Assembly (NCBI GenBank): GCA_910578495.1
Contig: CAJTRE010000029.1
Location: 1-32,457 of the forward strand
Length of the DNA stretch: 32,457 nucleotides
Direction of reading: 5' to 3'
Source: an uncultured Dorea sp.
Lineage (GTDB): Bacteria; Bacillota; Clostridia; Lachnospirales; Lachnospiraceae
Below the pieces are notes generated by a model that did no database searches, had not been told where the DNA came from, and was given only the letters and a program-made list of their open reading frames with translations. A program made the position numbers and the translations under genes. Shown piece by piece: positions 1-8,523 of the stretch (its first letter is position 1; every line of letters starts with the position of its first letter).

Positions 1-115
1 TTTTCGTCTTGTTAAGCCTTGGCGTTGCTGCCTGTGCTGTCACAGGCATAGCAAGCGTCAACGCCATAATGACGATACTAAGCGTTGTGATTGATTTTTT
101 GATGATGTTCTTCAT
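1..115 (-). CDS. Secreted protein, N-terminal fragment (runs off the left edge)
   Basis: Only the first 38 codons are in the window. They encode a classical signal peptide: a lysine-rich start (MKNIIKKS), a hydrophobic core (SIVIMALTLAM) and an Ala-x-Ala-type cleavage region (TAQAA), followed by PRLNKTK. The ATG at 115-113 is preceded by an AGGGG ribosome binding site about 6 bases upstream. A TGGACA-N17-TATAAT promoter at 201-229 would give a leader of roughly 80 bases. The protein is exported, but the mature part is outside the window and no function can be assigned. Confidence 0.7.
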   Translation of the reverse strand, partial: MKNIIKKSITTLSIVIMALTLAMPVTAQAATPRLNKTK

Positions 116-200
116 AATAGTTCCCCTTTTTTATGGTATATTCAAAATTATTTCTTTTGTGAATCTCAGTCATTTTTCGACATAATTCTTCCTAATCAGA

Positions 201-229
201 ATTATACGCCCTGTTAGCAGTTTTGTCCA
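201..229 (-). promoter_or_regulatory. Sigma-A promoter for the secreted protein
   Basis: On the minus strand the -35 TGGACA (224-229) and -10 TATAAT (201-206) are separated by exactly 17 bases. This lies about 85 bases upstream of the start codon at 115. Confidence 0.6.
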
Positions 230-293
230 TTTCTAATTCAGTTCCATTTTTTTGCATTTGCACCCGATTATTTATTGGCAAACTAGAAAATCG

Positions 294-329
294 CAAAAAA
301 ATAAAGACAGCATATGCCATCTTTATTTT
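294..329 (-). terminator. Rho-independent terminator after ssrA
   Basis: The stem AAAATAAAGA/TCTTTATTTT-type arms (298-307 with 320-329) closes a small loop holding GCATATGC. It is followed on the minus strand by a run of seven T. It lies 75 bases downstream of the tmRNA 3' end. Confidence 0.7.
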
Positions 330-403
330 CGTCAATACACTAAGCAAAACATATTTCTGTATACGACGATTTCATATGCAGAGTTCGACTTAATGCGTTT
401 AAG

Positions 404-751
404 TGGACCTGGCGGGAGTTGAACCCGCGTCCGAAAGCCCATCCACCAGAGCATCTCCCATCACAGTCATTATTTTAACATTCCCTCCATCCGGCACCTA
501 ATGACAGGTTACGGACTTTAGTAGCTTCATAAGTTCTTCCATCTCCTCAAAGCTTTGGAAACGAAGTGCTCCGCCTGTTTGAAGCCGGTAACCCGAACAG
601 CGGATAATCCGGGGCCGACTGCCGCCTAATTAGGCAGCGTACGCTAATTCTCTATTGTCTGCGTTTATATTTAATTGGAACTTTTAACGTAGTGTCCCAC
701 TACGAATGGCTTCTCTAACTTCCAAGCCCCCGTCGAAACCAGTACAAGCCC
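404..751 (-). ncRNA. ssrA: tmRNA (transfer-messenger RNA)
   Basis: This RNA rescues stalled ribosomes and adds a degradation tag. The tRNA-like ends pair as a 7-bp acceptor stem, GGGCTTG (751-745) with CAGGTCC (411-405), with discriminator A at 404. The T arm GGTTCAACTCCCGCC is present, as is the conserved 5' segment GGTTTCGACGGGGG. CCA is not encoded (the next bases are CTT), so it must be added after transcription. The tag reading frame sits at 662-630 and reads ADNRELAYAA followed by TAA, taking GCA as the resume codon; if AAC is the resume codon one Asn is added. The length of 348 nt is typical. The exact ends are set by the acceptor pairing and could differ by a base. Confidence 0.95.
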
Positions 752-816
752 TGATTTTATGTCTATGTTACATATGCTTTCTTCTGGTTTGCAGACGTTG
801 AAATAGATATATCCTA

Positions 817-845
817 ATTATAGTAATGCACTTTTCTTTTGTCAA
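817..845 (-). promoter_or_regulatory. Promoter of ssrA
   Basis: A perfect TTGACA (840-845) and a perfect TATAAT (817-822) lie 17 bases apart on the minus strand. Transcription should start near 810, giving a 5' leader of about 60 nt that must be processed off the tmRNA. Confidence 0.85.
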
Positions 846-885
846 CCCCACGATTTAGTAAATTTTCTCCATTTGTAAGTAACTG

Positions 886-1365
886 CTAGAATTCGTAATA
901 TGGCTGTCCGTTTAAAGCTGCCGTCACAAGATGATCTTCTCCATCATAGACCAATTTCAGTGAAAAAAACTCCATACTCTCCGCCAAAAAGCGCAGAAAT
1001 ATCTTATCTCCTTCCCAAAGCTCTAGCTGCGGTATTTCCTCTATCGGTACCCATGCAAGTTTTCCTTCATCACAGGAGATCGGTTCTCCTTCGAATCCAT
1101 CGGCAGTATAAAGAGACATATATTCTGTCACGCCATTTCCCGATACAAATGTCACTATTCCACGATATTTATAAGAAGTAAGCGTATATCCAGTTTCCTC
1201 TTTCACTTCCCGAAGCAGGCATTCCTCCGGGCTTTCATCTTTCTCAAAATGTCCGCCCACACCAATCCACTTTCCCTTATTCACATCATTTTCTTTTGCT
1301 ATGCGGTGAAGCATCAAATATTTTCCATCCTTTTCAATATAGCAAAGCGTACTTAATCCTGTCAT
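886..1365 (-). CDS. Nudix hydrolase (MutT-like, possible 8-oxo-dGTP diphosphatase)
   Basis: This is a 159-residue Nudix enzyme, a Mg-dependent hydrolase of nucleoside-diphosphate-X substrates. The full Nudix box GX5EX7REUXEEXGU is visible at residues 38-60, with Gly38, Glu44 and the REVKEETG core that binds the metal. The length and N-terminal pattern resemble MutT/8-oxo-dGTP diphosphatase relatives, but substrate cannot be read from sequence. The start is the ATG at 1365 because a strong AAGGAGG lies just upstream and the promoter at 1394-1422 places transcription initiation near 1387. This excludes a longer TTG-initiated reading from 1443. The gene is divergent from the pseudouridine synthase gene and its promoter region lies between them. 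Confidence 0.9.
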   Translation of the reverse strand: MTGLSTLCYIEKDGKYLMLHRIAKENDVNKGKWIGVGGHFEKDESPEECLLREVKEETGYTLTSYKYRGIVTFVSGNGVTEYMSLYTADGFEGEPISCDEGKLAWVPIEEIPQLELWEGDKIFLRFLAESMEFFSLKLVYDGEDHLVTAALNGQPYYEF

Positions 1366-1393
1366 ACGTCTATCCTCCTTATCCTTCTGTTGT

Positions 1394-1422
1394 ATTGTAA
1401 CAAGTTTTCGCAGACAGTTCAA
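1394..1422 (-). promoter_or_regulatory. Promoter of the Nudix gene
   Basis: TTGAAC (1417-1422) and TACAAT (1394-1399) lie 17 bases apart on the minus strand. The position supports translation starting at 1365. Confidence 0.65.
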
Positions 1423-1436
1423 TGCTAACCATTCAA

Positions 1437-1465
1437 TAGACAAACAAATATAATTCCGCTATAAT
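1437..1465 (+). promoter_or_regulatory. Promoter of the RluA-family gene
   Basis: TAGACA (1437-1442) and TATAAT (1460-1465) lie 17 bases apart. The start codon follows about 50 bases downstream, at 1515. Confidence 0.7.
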
Positions 1466-1514
1466 AGACAAACAGTAGCGCTTACAAGTATAAAATTTCG
1501 GAGGAAAAGACTCT

Positions 1515-2423
1515 ATGAACCGCACCATTACTTATGAAATCAAAGAATCCGAATCCGGACTTCGTATTGAACAGTATTTAAAACGCAGAGGTTACTCTTC
1601 ACAGAATCTGACGGAAATCAAGCGTATGCCAAAAAGCATCCTTGTAAACGGTGAACATTATTATATGCGCGACACTTTAAACTCCAAAGACATACTGACC
1701 GTCTGCATTCAGGAAACCGCTTGTTCTGAAAAAATACCGGCAGTAAAGCTTCCCCTAGATATTGTATACGAAGATGAAGATATCGTTGTTATCAACAAAC
1801 CTGCGGGGATGCCAATCCATCCGTCCTTAAACAATTACACAAATTCTATGGCAAATGCCCTTGCCTGGTATTATAAAGAACAGGGGAAACCTTTTATCTT
1901 TCGCTGCGCAAACCGCTTAGACCGGGACACTTCCGGTCTTACTGTGGCTGCCAAACATTTGGTCAGCGGCAATATTCTGTCCTGTTTAGTAAGGGACCGC
2001 AAGATTCACCGGGAATATCTTGCCATTGTAAGAGGAACGGTTACGCCTGCATCCGGAACAATCACCGCACCTCTTGGAAGGCAGGAAGGCACCATTATCC
2101 GGCGCACCGTAGATTTGGAACATGGAGAACATGCCGTTACACATTATCGACTTGTAGAAACCAGAAATGGGCACAGCCTTGTCTCCCTCCGTCTGGAAAC
2201 AGGCCGTACCCATCAAATTCGTATTCATATGAAATATCTTGGTTTCCCATTAATCGGAGATTATCTGTATAATCCCGACATGGAATATATCACCCGCCAG
2301 GCCCTTCATTCACATAAGCTTACATTTTCACACCCAATTACGGGAAAACTTATGGAATTTACAGTGCCTCTGCCAGAAGATATGCGCCGCGTTATTACAC
2401 CTTGCTCTCCTTCACGAGTTTAA
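1515..2423 (+). CDS. RluA-family 23S rRNA/tRNA pseudouridine synthase
   Basis: This 302-residue enzyme isomerises uridine to pseudouridine in structured RNA. The N-terminal 65 residues resemble an S4-like RNA-binding region (IEQYLKRRGYS, KSILVNGE). The catalytic domain follows, with KPAGMPIHPS at about 95-104 and the signature NRLDRDTSGL at 133-142, in which Asp136 is the catalytic aspartate (the family usually has HRLDRDTSG). The motif GRTHQIRIHM is typical of the RluA/RluC/RluD group. The start at 1515 has GGAGGAAAAG just upstream. The target uridine cannot be told from sequence. Its last 29 bases overlap the 3' end of the convergent symporter gene. Confidence 0.92.
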   Translation: MNRTITYEIKESESGLRIEQYLKRRGYSSQNLTEIKRMPKSILVNGEHYYMRDTLNSKDILTVCIQETACSEKIPAVKLPLDIVYEDEDIVVINKPAGMPIHPSLNNYTNSMANALAWYYKEQGKPFIFRCANRLDRDTSGLTVAAKHLVSGNILSCLVRDRKIHREYLAIVRGTVTPASGTITAPLGRQEGTIIRRTVDLEHGEHAVTHYRLVETRNGHSLVSLRLETGRTHQIRIHMKYLGFPLIGDYLYNPDMEYITRQALHSHKLTFSHPITGKLMEFTVPLPEDMRRVITPCSPSRV

Positions 2424-3771
2424 ATACCGTACCGGATAACAAGAAGATAGCGATCAAGTTCGGGATTACCATCATACCGTTAAATGTATCGGCAATACCC
2501 CAAAGTAATCCAAGATCGATCGTTGCTCCAATAATTGCCACTAAAGAGTACACTACCATAAATGGTTTATTCACTTTAGATCCAGCCAGGAATTCAATAC
2601 ATCTTGTTCCATAAAGTCCCCAGCCAAGAATTGTAGAGAATGCAAAACAGCACATCGCGATTGCAGTAATAATAGATACCCATCCGCCATATACATTGGT
2701 GAATCCTGCAATCGTAAGTTCAGCTCCTGCCGCCACACCGTATGTAATATTGCTTCCTGCACCAATCAATACGATAAGCGCTGTCAGTGTACAGATAACA
2801 ATTGTATCTACAAATACTTCAAATACTCCAAAATATCCCTGTTTTACCGGATTGTCAACATCTGCCGCCGCATGAGCAATAGATCCTGTACCAAGACCTG
2901 CCTCATTTGAAAAGATACCTCTGGAAAATCCACGTTTCATAGCTACAAACATACTTCCAATCACACCACCGGTAATTCCCTGCGGTGAAAATGCTCCTAA
3001 GAAAATATCATGGAAAACTTTAGGAACCATACCAATGTTCATAAAGACTACTCCAAGACCAAGCACAATGTAAACCACAGCCATAAATGGAACGAGTTTC
3101 TCTGCAACACCGCCGATTCGCTTCACACCACCGATAAGTACAATAGCTACTAAGATTGCAATTACAATGCCAATTGCAAGATTGATTCCTAAAGAACCTC
3201 TCGAAATCACTCCCATATTGATGAGTGCGGAATTAATAGAAGAAACAATCGTATTTACCTGTGTCGCATTACCTGTACCAAACACAGTCAGAATACCAAG
3301 AAGTGCGTAAAATACTGCCAAGAAGTACCACTTCTTAGAAAGACCGTTCTTAATGTAGTACATTGGTCCTCCTACCCAGTCTCCATGTGCATTTTTCTCA
3401 CGATAATGTACTGCCAGTGTAACCTCAGCAAATTTTGTACACATACCGAGAAGCGCTGAAATCCACATCCAGAATACGGCTCCCGGGCCACCAATCGCAA
3501 TCGCTCCGGCTACTCCGGCAATATTCCCCGTTCCTACCGTTCCCGCCAAAGCCGTACATACTGCCTGAAATGGTGTTACTGCACCGTCTGCCGCTTTTTC
3601 TTTGGTGAATATACGTCCTAGAATTGACTTCATCGCGTAGCCAAACTTTCGGATCTGTAGAAACCTTGTTCCAAAGCTCAGCCAAAGTCCAACACCGATA
3701 ATACATACCATAGCCGGAACACCCCAAACAAAACCATTCACCGCATCGTTTACCTTTGTAATAATATCCAT
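2395..3771 (-). CDS. Sodium:alanine/glycine symporter (AGCS family)
   Basis: This 458-residue integral membrane protein probably imports alanine or glycine with Na+ (or H+). Hydrophobic segments run through the whole length, about ten to eleven. Family motifs are visible: GTVGTGNIAGVAGAIAIGG, the FW-rich segment after it, GPMYYIKNGL, and SNEAGLGTGSIAHAAA in the second half. The start is the ATG at 3771 (MDIITKVND), which follows AGGGAGGAAAA. Reading further upstream would place the start inside the promoter at 3835-3863. It is monocistronic. The C-terminus is hydrophobic up to VKESKV and looks complete for the family. Confidence 0.93.
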   Translation of the reverse strand: MDIITKVNDAVNGFVWGVPAMVCIIGVGLWLSFGTRFLQIRKFGYAMKSILGRIFTKEKAADGAVTPFQAVCTALAGTVGTGNIAGVAGAIAIGGPGAVFWMWISALLGMCTKFAEVTLAVHYREKNAHGDWVGGPMYYIKNGLSKKWYFLAVFYALLGILTVFGTGNATQVNTIVSSINSALINMGVISRGSLGINLAIGIVIAILVAIVLIGGVKRIGGVAEKLVPFMAVVYIVLGLGVVFMNIGMVPKVFHDIFLGAFSPQGITGGVIGSMFVAMKRGFSRGIFSNEAGLGTGSIAHAAADVDNPVKQGYFGVFEVFVDTIVICTLTALIVLIGAGSNITYGVAAGAELTIAGFTNVYGGWVSIITAIAMCCFAFSTILGWGLYGTRCIEFLAGSKVNKPFMVVYSLVAIIGATIDLGLLWGIADTFNGMMVIPNLIAIFLLSGTVFKLVKESKV

Positions 3772-3834
3772 AGATTTTCCCTCCTTCTCACATACCGTTT
3801 TATGAATATTGTATAAATAATTCAAACTATTAAC

Positions 3835-3863
3835 ACTATACCACAGCAACATACACAAAACAA
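3835..3863 (-). promoter_or_regulatory. Promoter of the AGCS symporter
   Basis: TTGTTT (3858-3863) and TATAGT (3835-3840) lie 17 bases apart on the minus strand. The start codon lies about 64 bases downstream of the -10. Confidence 0.55.
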
Positions 3864-3952
3864 GAAAAGTTATTTCTTTCACATCTTGGATATTTTTTTC
3901 ACAAGACACTTTTTCTACTTTAATTTACGGAAATCCATATTTTCTGACAATT

Positions 3953-4579
3953 TTATTTATTTTTCTTACAATATTTTCGCAAAAAACATTCCTCACATTT
4001 CGGATTTCGTGCCGTACAGATACTTCTTCCAAAAGTAATAATTTGAATATTGTAAAGAATCCAATGGTCCTGCGGCAGTTCTTTCATCAGATCACCTTCT
4101 ATTTTCTCCGGATCAGAATTCTTCGTAAGCCCCAGTCTGTTTGAAATCCGCTTTACATGAGTATCTACCACCACACTTGCGTCATGGTAAATATTTCCCC
4201 GGATAACATTCGCCGTTTTCCGCCCCACACCTGCAAGAGAGGTCAAATCCGTCAGACTGCGTGGTACTTCCCCGCCGAACTTATCCCGTACATCTCTCAT
4301 ACAGGAAATTATATTCTTCGCCTTATTATGATAAAATCCTGTGGGCTTAATATCCTGCTCCAATTCCTCTAAATCAGCCTCTGCAAATTCATTGACCGAT
4401 GTATATTTCTGAAACAAATCCTTTGTTACAATATTTACTCTGGCATCTGTACACTGTGCACTCAACATTGTGGCAATCAAAAGCTGCCATGGCGTTTCAT
4501 AATTCAAATAACAAATGAATTCTGTGCCATACTGTTCATCCAGAATCTCTAAAATTTCTTTTGTGCGTTTCTTCATCAT
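3953..4579 (-). CDS. nth: Endonuclease III (DNA glycosylase/AP lyase)
   Basis: This 208-residue base-excision-repair enzyme removes oxidised pyrimidines and cleaves the abasic site. The helix-hairpin-helix LTSLAGVGRKTANVI carries the catalytic Lys, and VDTHVKRISNRLGL carries the catalytic Asp. The C-terminal 4Fe-4S ligands follow the exact C-X6-C-X2-C-X5-C spacing (CTARNPKCEECFLRKYC). Length matches the E. coli protein. Start 4579 has AAGGAGAG upstream; two adjacent ATGs make the exact first Met uncertain by one codon. It lies downstream of the chemoreceptor but is separated from it by a terminator, so it is probably transcribed on its own. Confidence 0.95.
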   Translation of the reverse strand: MMKKRTKEILEILDEQYGTEFICYLNYETPWQLLIATMLSAQCTDARVNIVTKDLFQKYTSVNEFAEADLEELEQDIKPTGFYHNKAKNIISCMRDVRDKFGGEVPRSLTDLTSLAGVGRKTANVIRGNIYHDASVVVDTHVKRISNRLGLTKNSDPEKIEGDLMKELPQDHWILYNIQIITFGRSICTARNPKCEECFLRKYCKKNK

Positions 4580-4597
4580 TAGTCTCTCCTTTACAAC

Positions 4598-4639
4598 AAC
4601 AAAAAGGCTGCCGCCAAAATCTCATGCGACAACCTCTTT
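4598..4639 (-). terminator. Rho-independent terminator after the chemoreceptor gene
   Basis: A 9-bp stem pairs 4626-4634 (GGTTGTCGC on the minus strand) with 4606-4614 (GCGGCAGCC), with two G-U pairs, and is followed by TTTTT. It lies between the chemoreceptor stop (4674) and nth. Confidence 0.7.
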
Positions 4640-4673
4640 TTACATTTTTCAATACCCGGCACAGCTACATATA

Positions 4674-6329
4674 CTAGTTTCCAGATTTCAAACGGAATCT
4701 CTTTGTCTGATCCTGCAGGAAACGTACCTGCTCAAAAAGCTCGTTGCTGACTGCCGCTGACTCCTCACTGCTTGCTGAGTTAGTCTGTACCACAGAAGCA
4801 ATCTGACTGATTCCTTCCGTTACCTGAGAAATTGAATCCGCCTCACGCTCTACGGCTTTCGCAATATCACCAATAGCGCCGCCGGACTGCATTACAAGCT
4901 CCATGGTCTTGCTAAGTGTCTCAGACACCTCTCCCACAATTTTGCTTCCTCGTTCCACCGCCTGAATAGAATTCTCAATCAAATCCTTAGTTGCCTTTGC
5001 CGCCTGATCAGATTGGGTGGCAAGACTCCGTACCTCACTGGATACCACCGCAAAGCCTTTCCCTGCTGTTCCGGCTCTGGCTGCCTCTACCGCTGCATTC
5101 AGCGCTAATATATTTGTTTGGAACGCAATATTTTCAATGGTGGCGATAATCTTTCCAATCTCCTGGGATGATGTAGAAATATCCTGCATAGCCGCTACCA
5201 TCTCTTCCATCTGCTGACTGCTTAAGGTTACCTGCTCTCCTGTAAGATTCGCATTCTCTCTGGCACTTAAAGCTGCCTTCACGTTCTGCTCCGCACTCTT
5301 GGAAAGATCTTCTAATGTTGCATACAACTCTTCGACCGCACTGGCCTGTTCAGTAGCTCCCTGCGCCAACGCCTGTGCGCCGCTTGAAAGCTGAGCAGCT
5401 CCTCCGGACACCTTCTGTTGAGCACCATTAATATTAAAAATTGCCGAAGACATGGTGTTCGTAAAGCTTGCAAGCGCCTCCTCAATCGTACGGAAATCTC
5501 CAATATAAGGTTCAGAAACCCGGACATCAAAATTACCTGACGACAACTGTCCCATCATACGGTTAATGTCTTTTACATAACTACCAATCCGTCCCATAGA
5601 GCCCTCCAACGTCTCCGCCAGTTCGCCCAACTCATCCTTGGAATGATAATTAAGTTTAAAATCCAAATATCCATCTTGAAGAGGCTTACTTTTCTCGGTA
5701 ATCATAAGCATAGGTTTTACAATTTTTTTCAATACATAAAGCACCAGACTGATAAGTGTGATCAAAGACAAAGAAAGTCCCACAGTAGTCGAAATATGCA
5801 TCCTCATAAGCGTATGCTCCATCTCTGCCTTACTTTCCTCGTTCAGAACCGTTCCTCGTTCAATAACCTCGTCCAAAAGTCCTACCAACGTACTAAGATT
5901 ATTCTGGATAGTTTCCTGATAATAACTTTGTGCCTGCTTTGGATTGTTCTTCAACTGCTCCAAAACCTCAGTAGCTGACTCATGCAGCTCTTTATGTAAT
6001 GGCTCAAGCTGTGAACGCAGTTCTAAAATCTTTTTATCCGTAGTACCAGCCTTCCCATAAAGCCACTGACCCAAAACACAAGTGGTCGGGTCAATGCTCC
6101 CTGTAAATTCCGTTCCGGCATACAGCGCATTACTCAAATTGCCAGACCATTTGTAATGAGCCGTCTCCGCTTTCTGGGCTCTATCCAATAGATCTTTTGT
6201 CTGATTCCCCTCTGTTTGTGTACGTTCCACAGACAGAATATTGATGGTAATCATCAAACTGAACAGAAATACAGTGATAAGCGCTATCGCCACACGGATT
6301 CCTACCATTTTTTTGATACTTCTACGCAT
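4674..6329 (-). CDS. Methyl-accepting chemotaxis protein with extracellular CZB-like zinc sensor
   Basis: This is a 551-residue chemoreceptor. Order: TM1 at about 9-31, an extracellular domain to about 177, TM2 at about 178-200, HAMP to about 255, and a cytoplasmic signalling coiled coil with the hairpin NILALNAAVEAARAG near 415. The extracellular part has the chemoreceptor zinc-binding (CZB) pattern: His58 in HYKW, Cys84 in CVLGQW, then His112 and His116 spaced H-X3-H. In known CZB proteins these four residues bind zinc and the cysteine can act as a redox/HOCl sensor. CZB domains are usually cytoplasmic and C-terminal, so this placement is unusual. The start at 6329 follows a GGAAGG-type site. 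The ligand is inferred. Confidence 0.9.
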   Translation of the reverse strand: MRRSIKKMVGIRVAIALITVFLFSLMITINILSVERTQTEGNQTKDLLDRAQKAETAHYKWSGNLSNALYAGTEFTGSIDPTTCVLGQWLYGKAGTTDKKILELRSQLEPLHKELHESATEVLEQLKNNPKQAQSYYQETIQNNLSTLVGLLDEVIERGTVLNEESKAEMEHTLMRMHISTTVGLSLSLITLISLVLYVLKKIVKPMLMITEKSKPLQDGYLDFKLNYHSKDELGELAETLEGSMGRIGSYVKDINRMMGQLSSGNFDVRVSEPYIGDFRTIEEALASFTNTMSSAIFNINGAQQKVSGGAAQLSSGAQALAQGATEQASAVEELYATLEDLSKSAEQNVKAALSARENANLTGEQVTLSSQQMEEMVAAMQDISTSSQEIGKIIATIENIAFQTNILALNAAVEAARAGTAGKGFAVVSSEVRSLATQSDQAAKATKDLIENSIQAVERGSKIVGEVSETLSKTMELVMQSGGAIGDIAKAVEREADSISQVTEGISQIASVVQTNSASSEESAAVSNELFEQVRFLQDQTKRFRLKSGN

Positions 6330-6786
6330 CTCTACCTACCTTCTTTCCTTCCTTAATTTTATATAATAACACATCCAGCCGACAGTAGAAACGCACCTTT
6401 TTTTCCTTTGTTAGCTGATTATACGTTTTTAGTTTAACATAAAATCAGTATTTTTTTCAACATTTTCTTGTATAAAACTAAGCTCATTTCATGCACATAA
6501 TTCTCTACATTAGAATTATCCTTCAAAACGCCATTATGTTCCGTAACCGCAGTCTCATCAATCAGATATTCTGCTTTCGTCACACAAGTAAGCAAGTAAT
6601 TCGCTACTCCACTAAACTCATACAACCACAAGTCCTAATACAATGCTCATGTACGATAAAGAAGCAAGCAGCCGAAAATAAAAGATAAAATTTCTGTTTA
6701 ACTATATCGCGAAATTATAAAATAATTAGTAAAATAATTTTTGACCACAAGTCATTAACCAGCATACGAAGGAGGTAAATGTAAAA
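6330..6786. other. 457-bp intergenic region between chemoreceptor and TetR gene
   Basis: The region is AT-rich and divergent on both sides. It contains TTGAAA followed by a TAAACT-like box on the minus strand near 6440-6470, a weak candidate for the chemoreceptor promoter. It also holds one small candidate coding stretch (6434-6631). No clear sigma-28 flagellar promoter (TAAA and GCCGATAA) is present, and no RNA gene is recognisable. Confidence 0.4.
6434..6631 (-). CDS. Possible small or decayed ORF, unknown function
   Basis: A 65-codon reading frame begins with TTG at 6631 without a good ribosome binding site. The middle reads like real protein (ANYLLTCVTKAEYLIDE and similar acidic, well-mixed composition) rather than antisense noise. 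I do not recognise the family. It may be the tail of a decayed gene, since an in-frame TAG lies two codons upstream of the start. It overlaps the likely promoter area of the chemoreceptor, which argues against it being an active gene. Confidence 0.25.
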   Translation of the reverse strand: MWLYEFSGVANYLLTCVTKAEYLIDETAVTEHNGVLKDNSNVENYVHEMSLVLYKKMLKKILILC

Positions 6787-7446
6787 TTGGCACGACCTGC
6801 AAAAAAAGCCCCGGAACAATGGAAAAAGGATATTCTAAATGCAGCACAAAAGTTGTTTATTTCAAAAGGATATGAGGAAACTTCCATTTCCGATATTATG
6901 AACATGGCAGGCGGGGCAAAAGGAATGTTTTATCGTTGCTTTCAAAGTAAAGAAGAAGTTATGCACGCATTGGGGAACCAGCTCTTTTTTGAAAACAATC
7001 CTTTTGAAGCAATCAAAGGACGGAATGACCTGAATGGTTTGCAAAAAATACAATCTTTGCTTGTACTTAACCAATCAGACATAAAACGCAATGACATAAA
7101 TATGCAAGCAATTCCTATTCTAAAATACCCCCATATTTTAGCAGCGGCGGTTGAGGAAAACAGGCGTATACTAACTCCTTTGTGGTTAGAACTATTAGAG
7201 GAGGGAAAAAAAGACGGTTCTATTAAAACAGAATATGTAAAAGAATTATCTGAACTTTTACCGCTTATTAACTTTTGGCTTATACCGTCAGTATTTCCTG
7301 CAACAGAACAAGAATTACATCATAAATATCGTTTCGTAATGGAAGTATTGGAACACATGGGTTTACCTCTTTTGAATGACGATATACTGTCCTTTGCCGG
7401 AAAGTTTATTACTAATATTTCAGAAAATGGAGGAAACGAGTTATGA
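6787..7446 (+). CDS. TetR/AcrR-family transcriptional regulator
   Basis: This 219-residue regulator has an N-terminal helix-turn-helix at residues 13-60, with the diagnostic run ILNAAQKLFISKGYEETSI followed by GGAKGMFYRCFQSKEEV. The C-terminal ligand domain is unassigned. The start is a TTG at 6787, chosen because AAGGAGG lies 10 bases upstream and the reading MARPAKKAPEQW fits family N-termini. It overlaps the next gene by four bases (ATGA at 7443-7446), so the two are translationally coupled. It presumably represses this drug-efflux-type operon. Composition is more AT-rich than the housekeeping genes, suggesting acquisition by transfer. Confidence 0.9.
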   Translation: MARPAKKAPEQWKKDILNAAQKLFISKGYEETSISDIMNMAGGAKGMFYRCFQSKEEVMHALGNQLFFENNPFEAIKGRNDLNGLQKIQSLLVLNQSDIKRNDINMQAIPILKYPHILAAAVEENRRILTPLWLELLEEGKKDGSIKTEYVKELSELLPLINFWLIPSVFPATEQELHHKYRFVMEVLEHMGLPLLNDDILSFAGKFITNISENGGNEL

Positions 7447-8523
7447 CACAAAAGCTGTTTACAAAAAATTTTATGCTGCTTATTTTGGGGCAGCTAACGT
7501 CCTTGTTTGGAAACTTTATTTTGAAACTTGCATTGTCTATGTATGTACTGGAAATAACAGGTTCAGCCGCCATATTTGCTGGTATTCTATCCATTGCAAC
7601 AATACCAACAATTATTCTTTCGCCGTTAGGAGGTATTCTTGCAGACCGGGCAAACAGACGAAATATTATGGTTGCATTAGATACTTTAACAGGCATTTCA
7701 GTTTTAAGCACGACACTCCTTTTATCTGCAAAAAATGACATGGTTATGATAAGCATACTCCTTATTATACTTTCTATTTTGGGTGCTTTTGAAACACCTA
7801 CGGTACAAGCGTGTATACCCGCAATGTTAGAGGGCGAAAATATAATGAAAGGTAATGCTGTTTTTGACTGCATTTTTAAGATTTTTTGTAATGGGAATTA
7901 CCATAGTTGGATTGCCCTATATAGTGCGTACTATACTTGGATTAAATGCACAATATTATGGTGCTGCTGAAAGTGCATTAGCGATTGCAATGATTTTAGG
8001 GAGTATAGCTGCCGGGCTTCTTACAGAGAAATTAAAAATACATAAATTATCACTCATACTTGCTTCACTTGGAATTTTTATTATTCCTGTCGGAATTGCC
8101 TTTCTTTTACCAGTCAGTCCTGTTATAAAATACGTTATCAGCATTGTTTCATTTTGCGGCATGCAGATTTTTATTAGTATTTTTTCAATTTTTATGGTTT
8201 CGCTCATACAACATAGGACACCTGATCATTTAATCGGAAAAGTTATGGCGTATACGTCTACAATTACATTATGTATTCAACCAATAGGACAAATTGTATA
8301 TGGATTTTTATTCGATAAATTTAGTCATGCCATTTATTTTGTTATGTTTCCGACAGGAATAATTGTGTGTGCTGTTGGATTGTCCGCAATAGGTTTTTTT
8401 AGAAAAATGGTTACAGCATACTCTCCATATACCATAACCATCTGTTTTATTTGCTATAATTTTTGCGTATATATTTTTGGTGCTTGCCGCGTCCGATTTT
8501 TTCTACAATCCCAGCGTCAGTAA
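7443..8523 (+). pseudogene. MFS drug-efflux transporter (DHA3-like), internal deletion and frameshift
   Basis: Two coherent pieces lie in different frames. The first (7443 to about 7862) starts MTQKLFTKNF, runs through TM1-4 and ends at the family-typical ENIMKGNAVF. The second (about 7861 to 8523) starts near TAFLRFFVMGITIVGLPYIV, a segment that in DHA3/macrolide-efflux-type MFS proteins belongs to TM7. The region that should lie between them (TM5-6 and the central loop, roughly 75-85 residues) is absent, so a deletion joining the two halves out of frame explains the data better than a single-base error. Past about 8410 (GFFRKM) the sequence no longer resembles the family and runs into the 3' end of the convergent gene. 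It is not expected to be functional. Confidence 0.8.

Noticed and set aside
1366..1443. Longer Nudix protein starting at a TTG at 1443
   Set aside because: It has no ribosome binding site, and the promoter at 1394-1422 lies inside it. The ATG at 1365 has a strong AAGGAGG.
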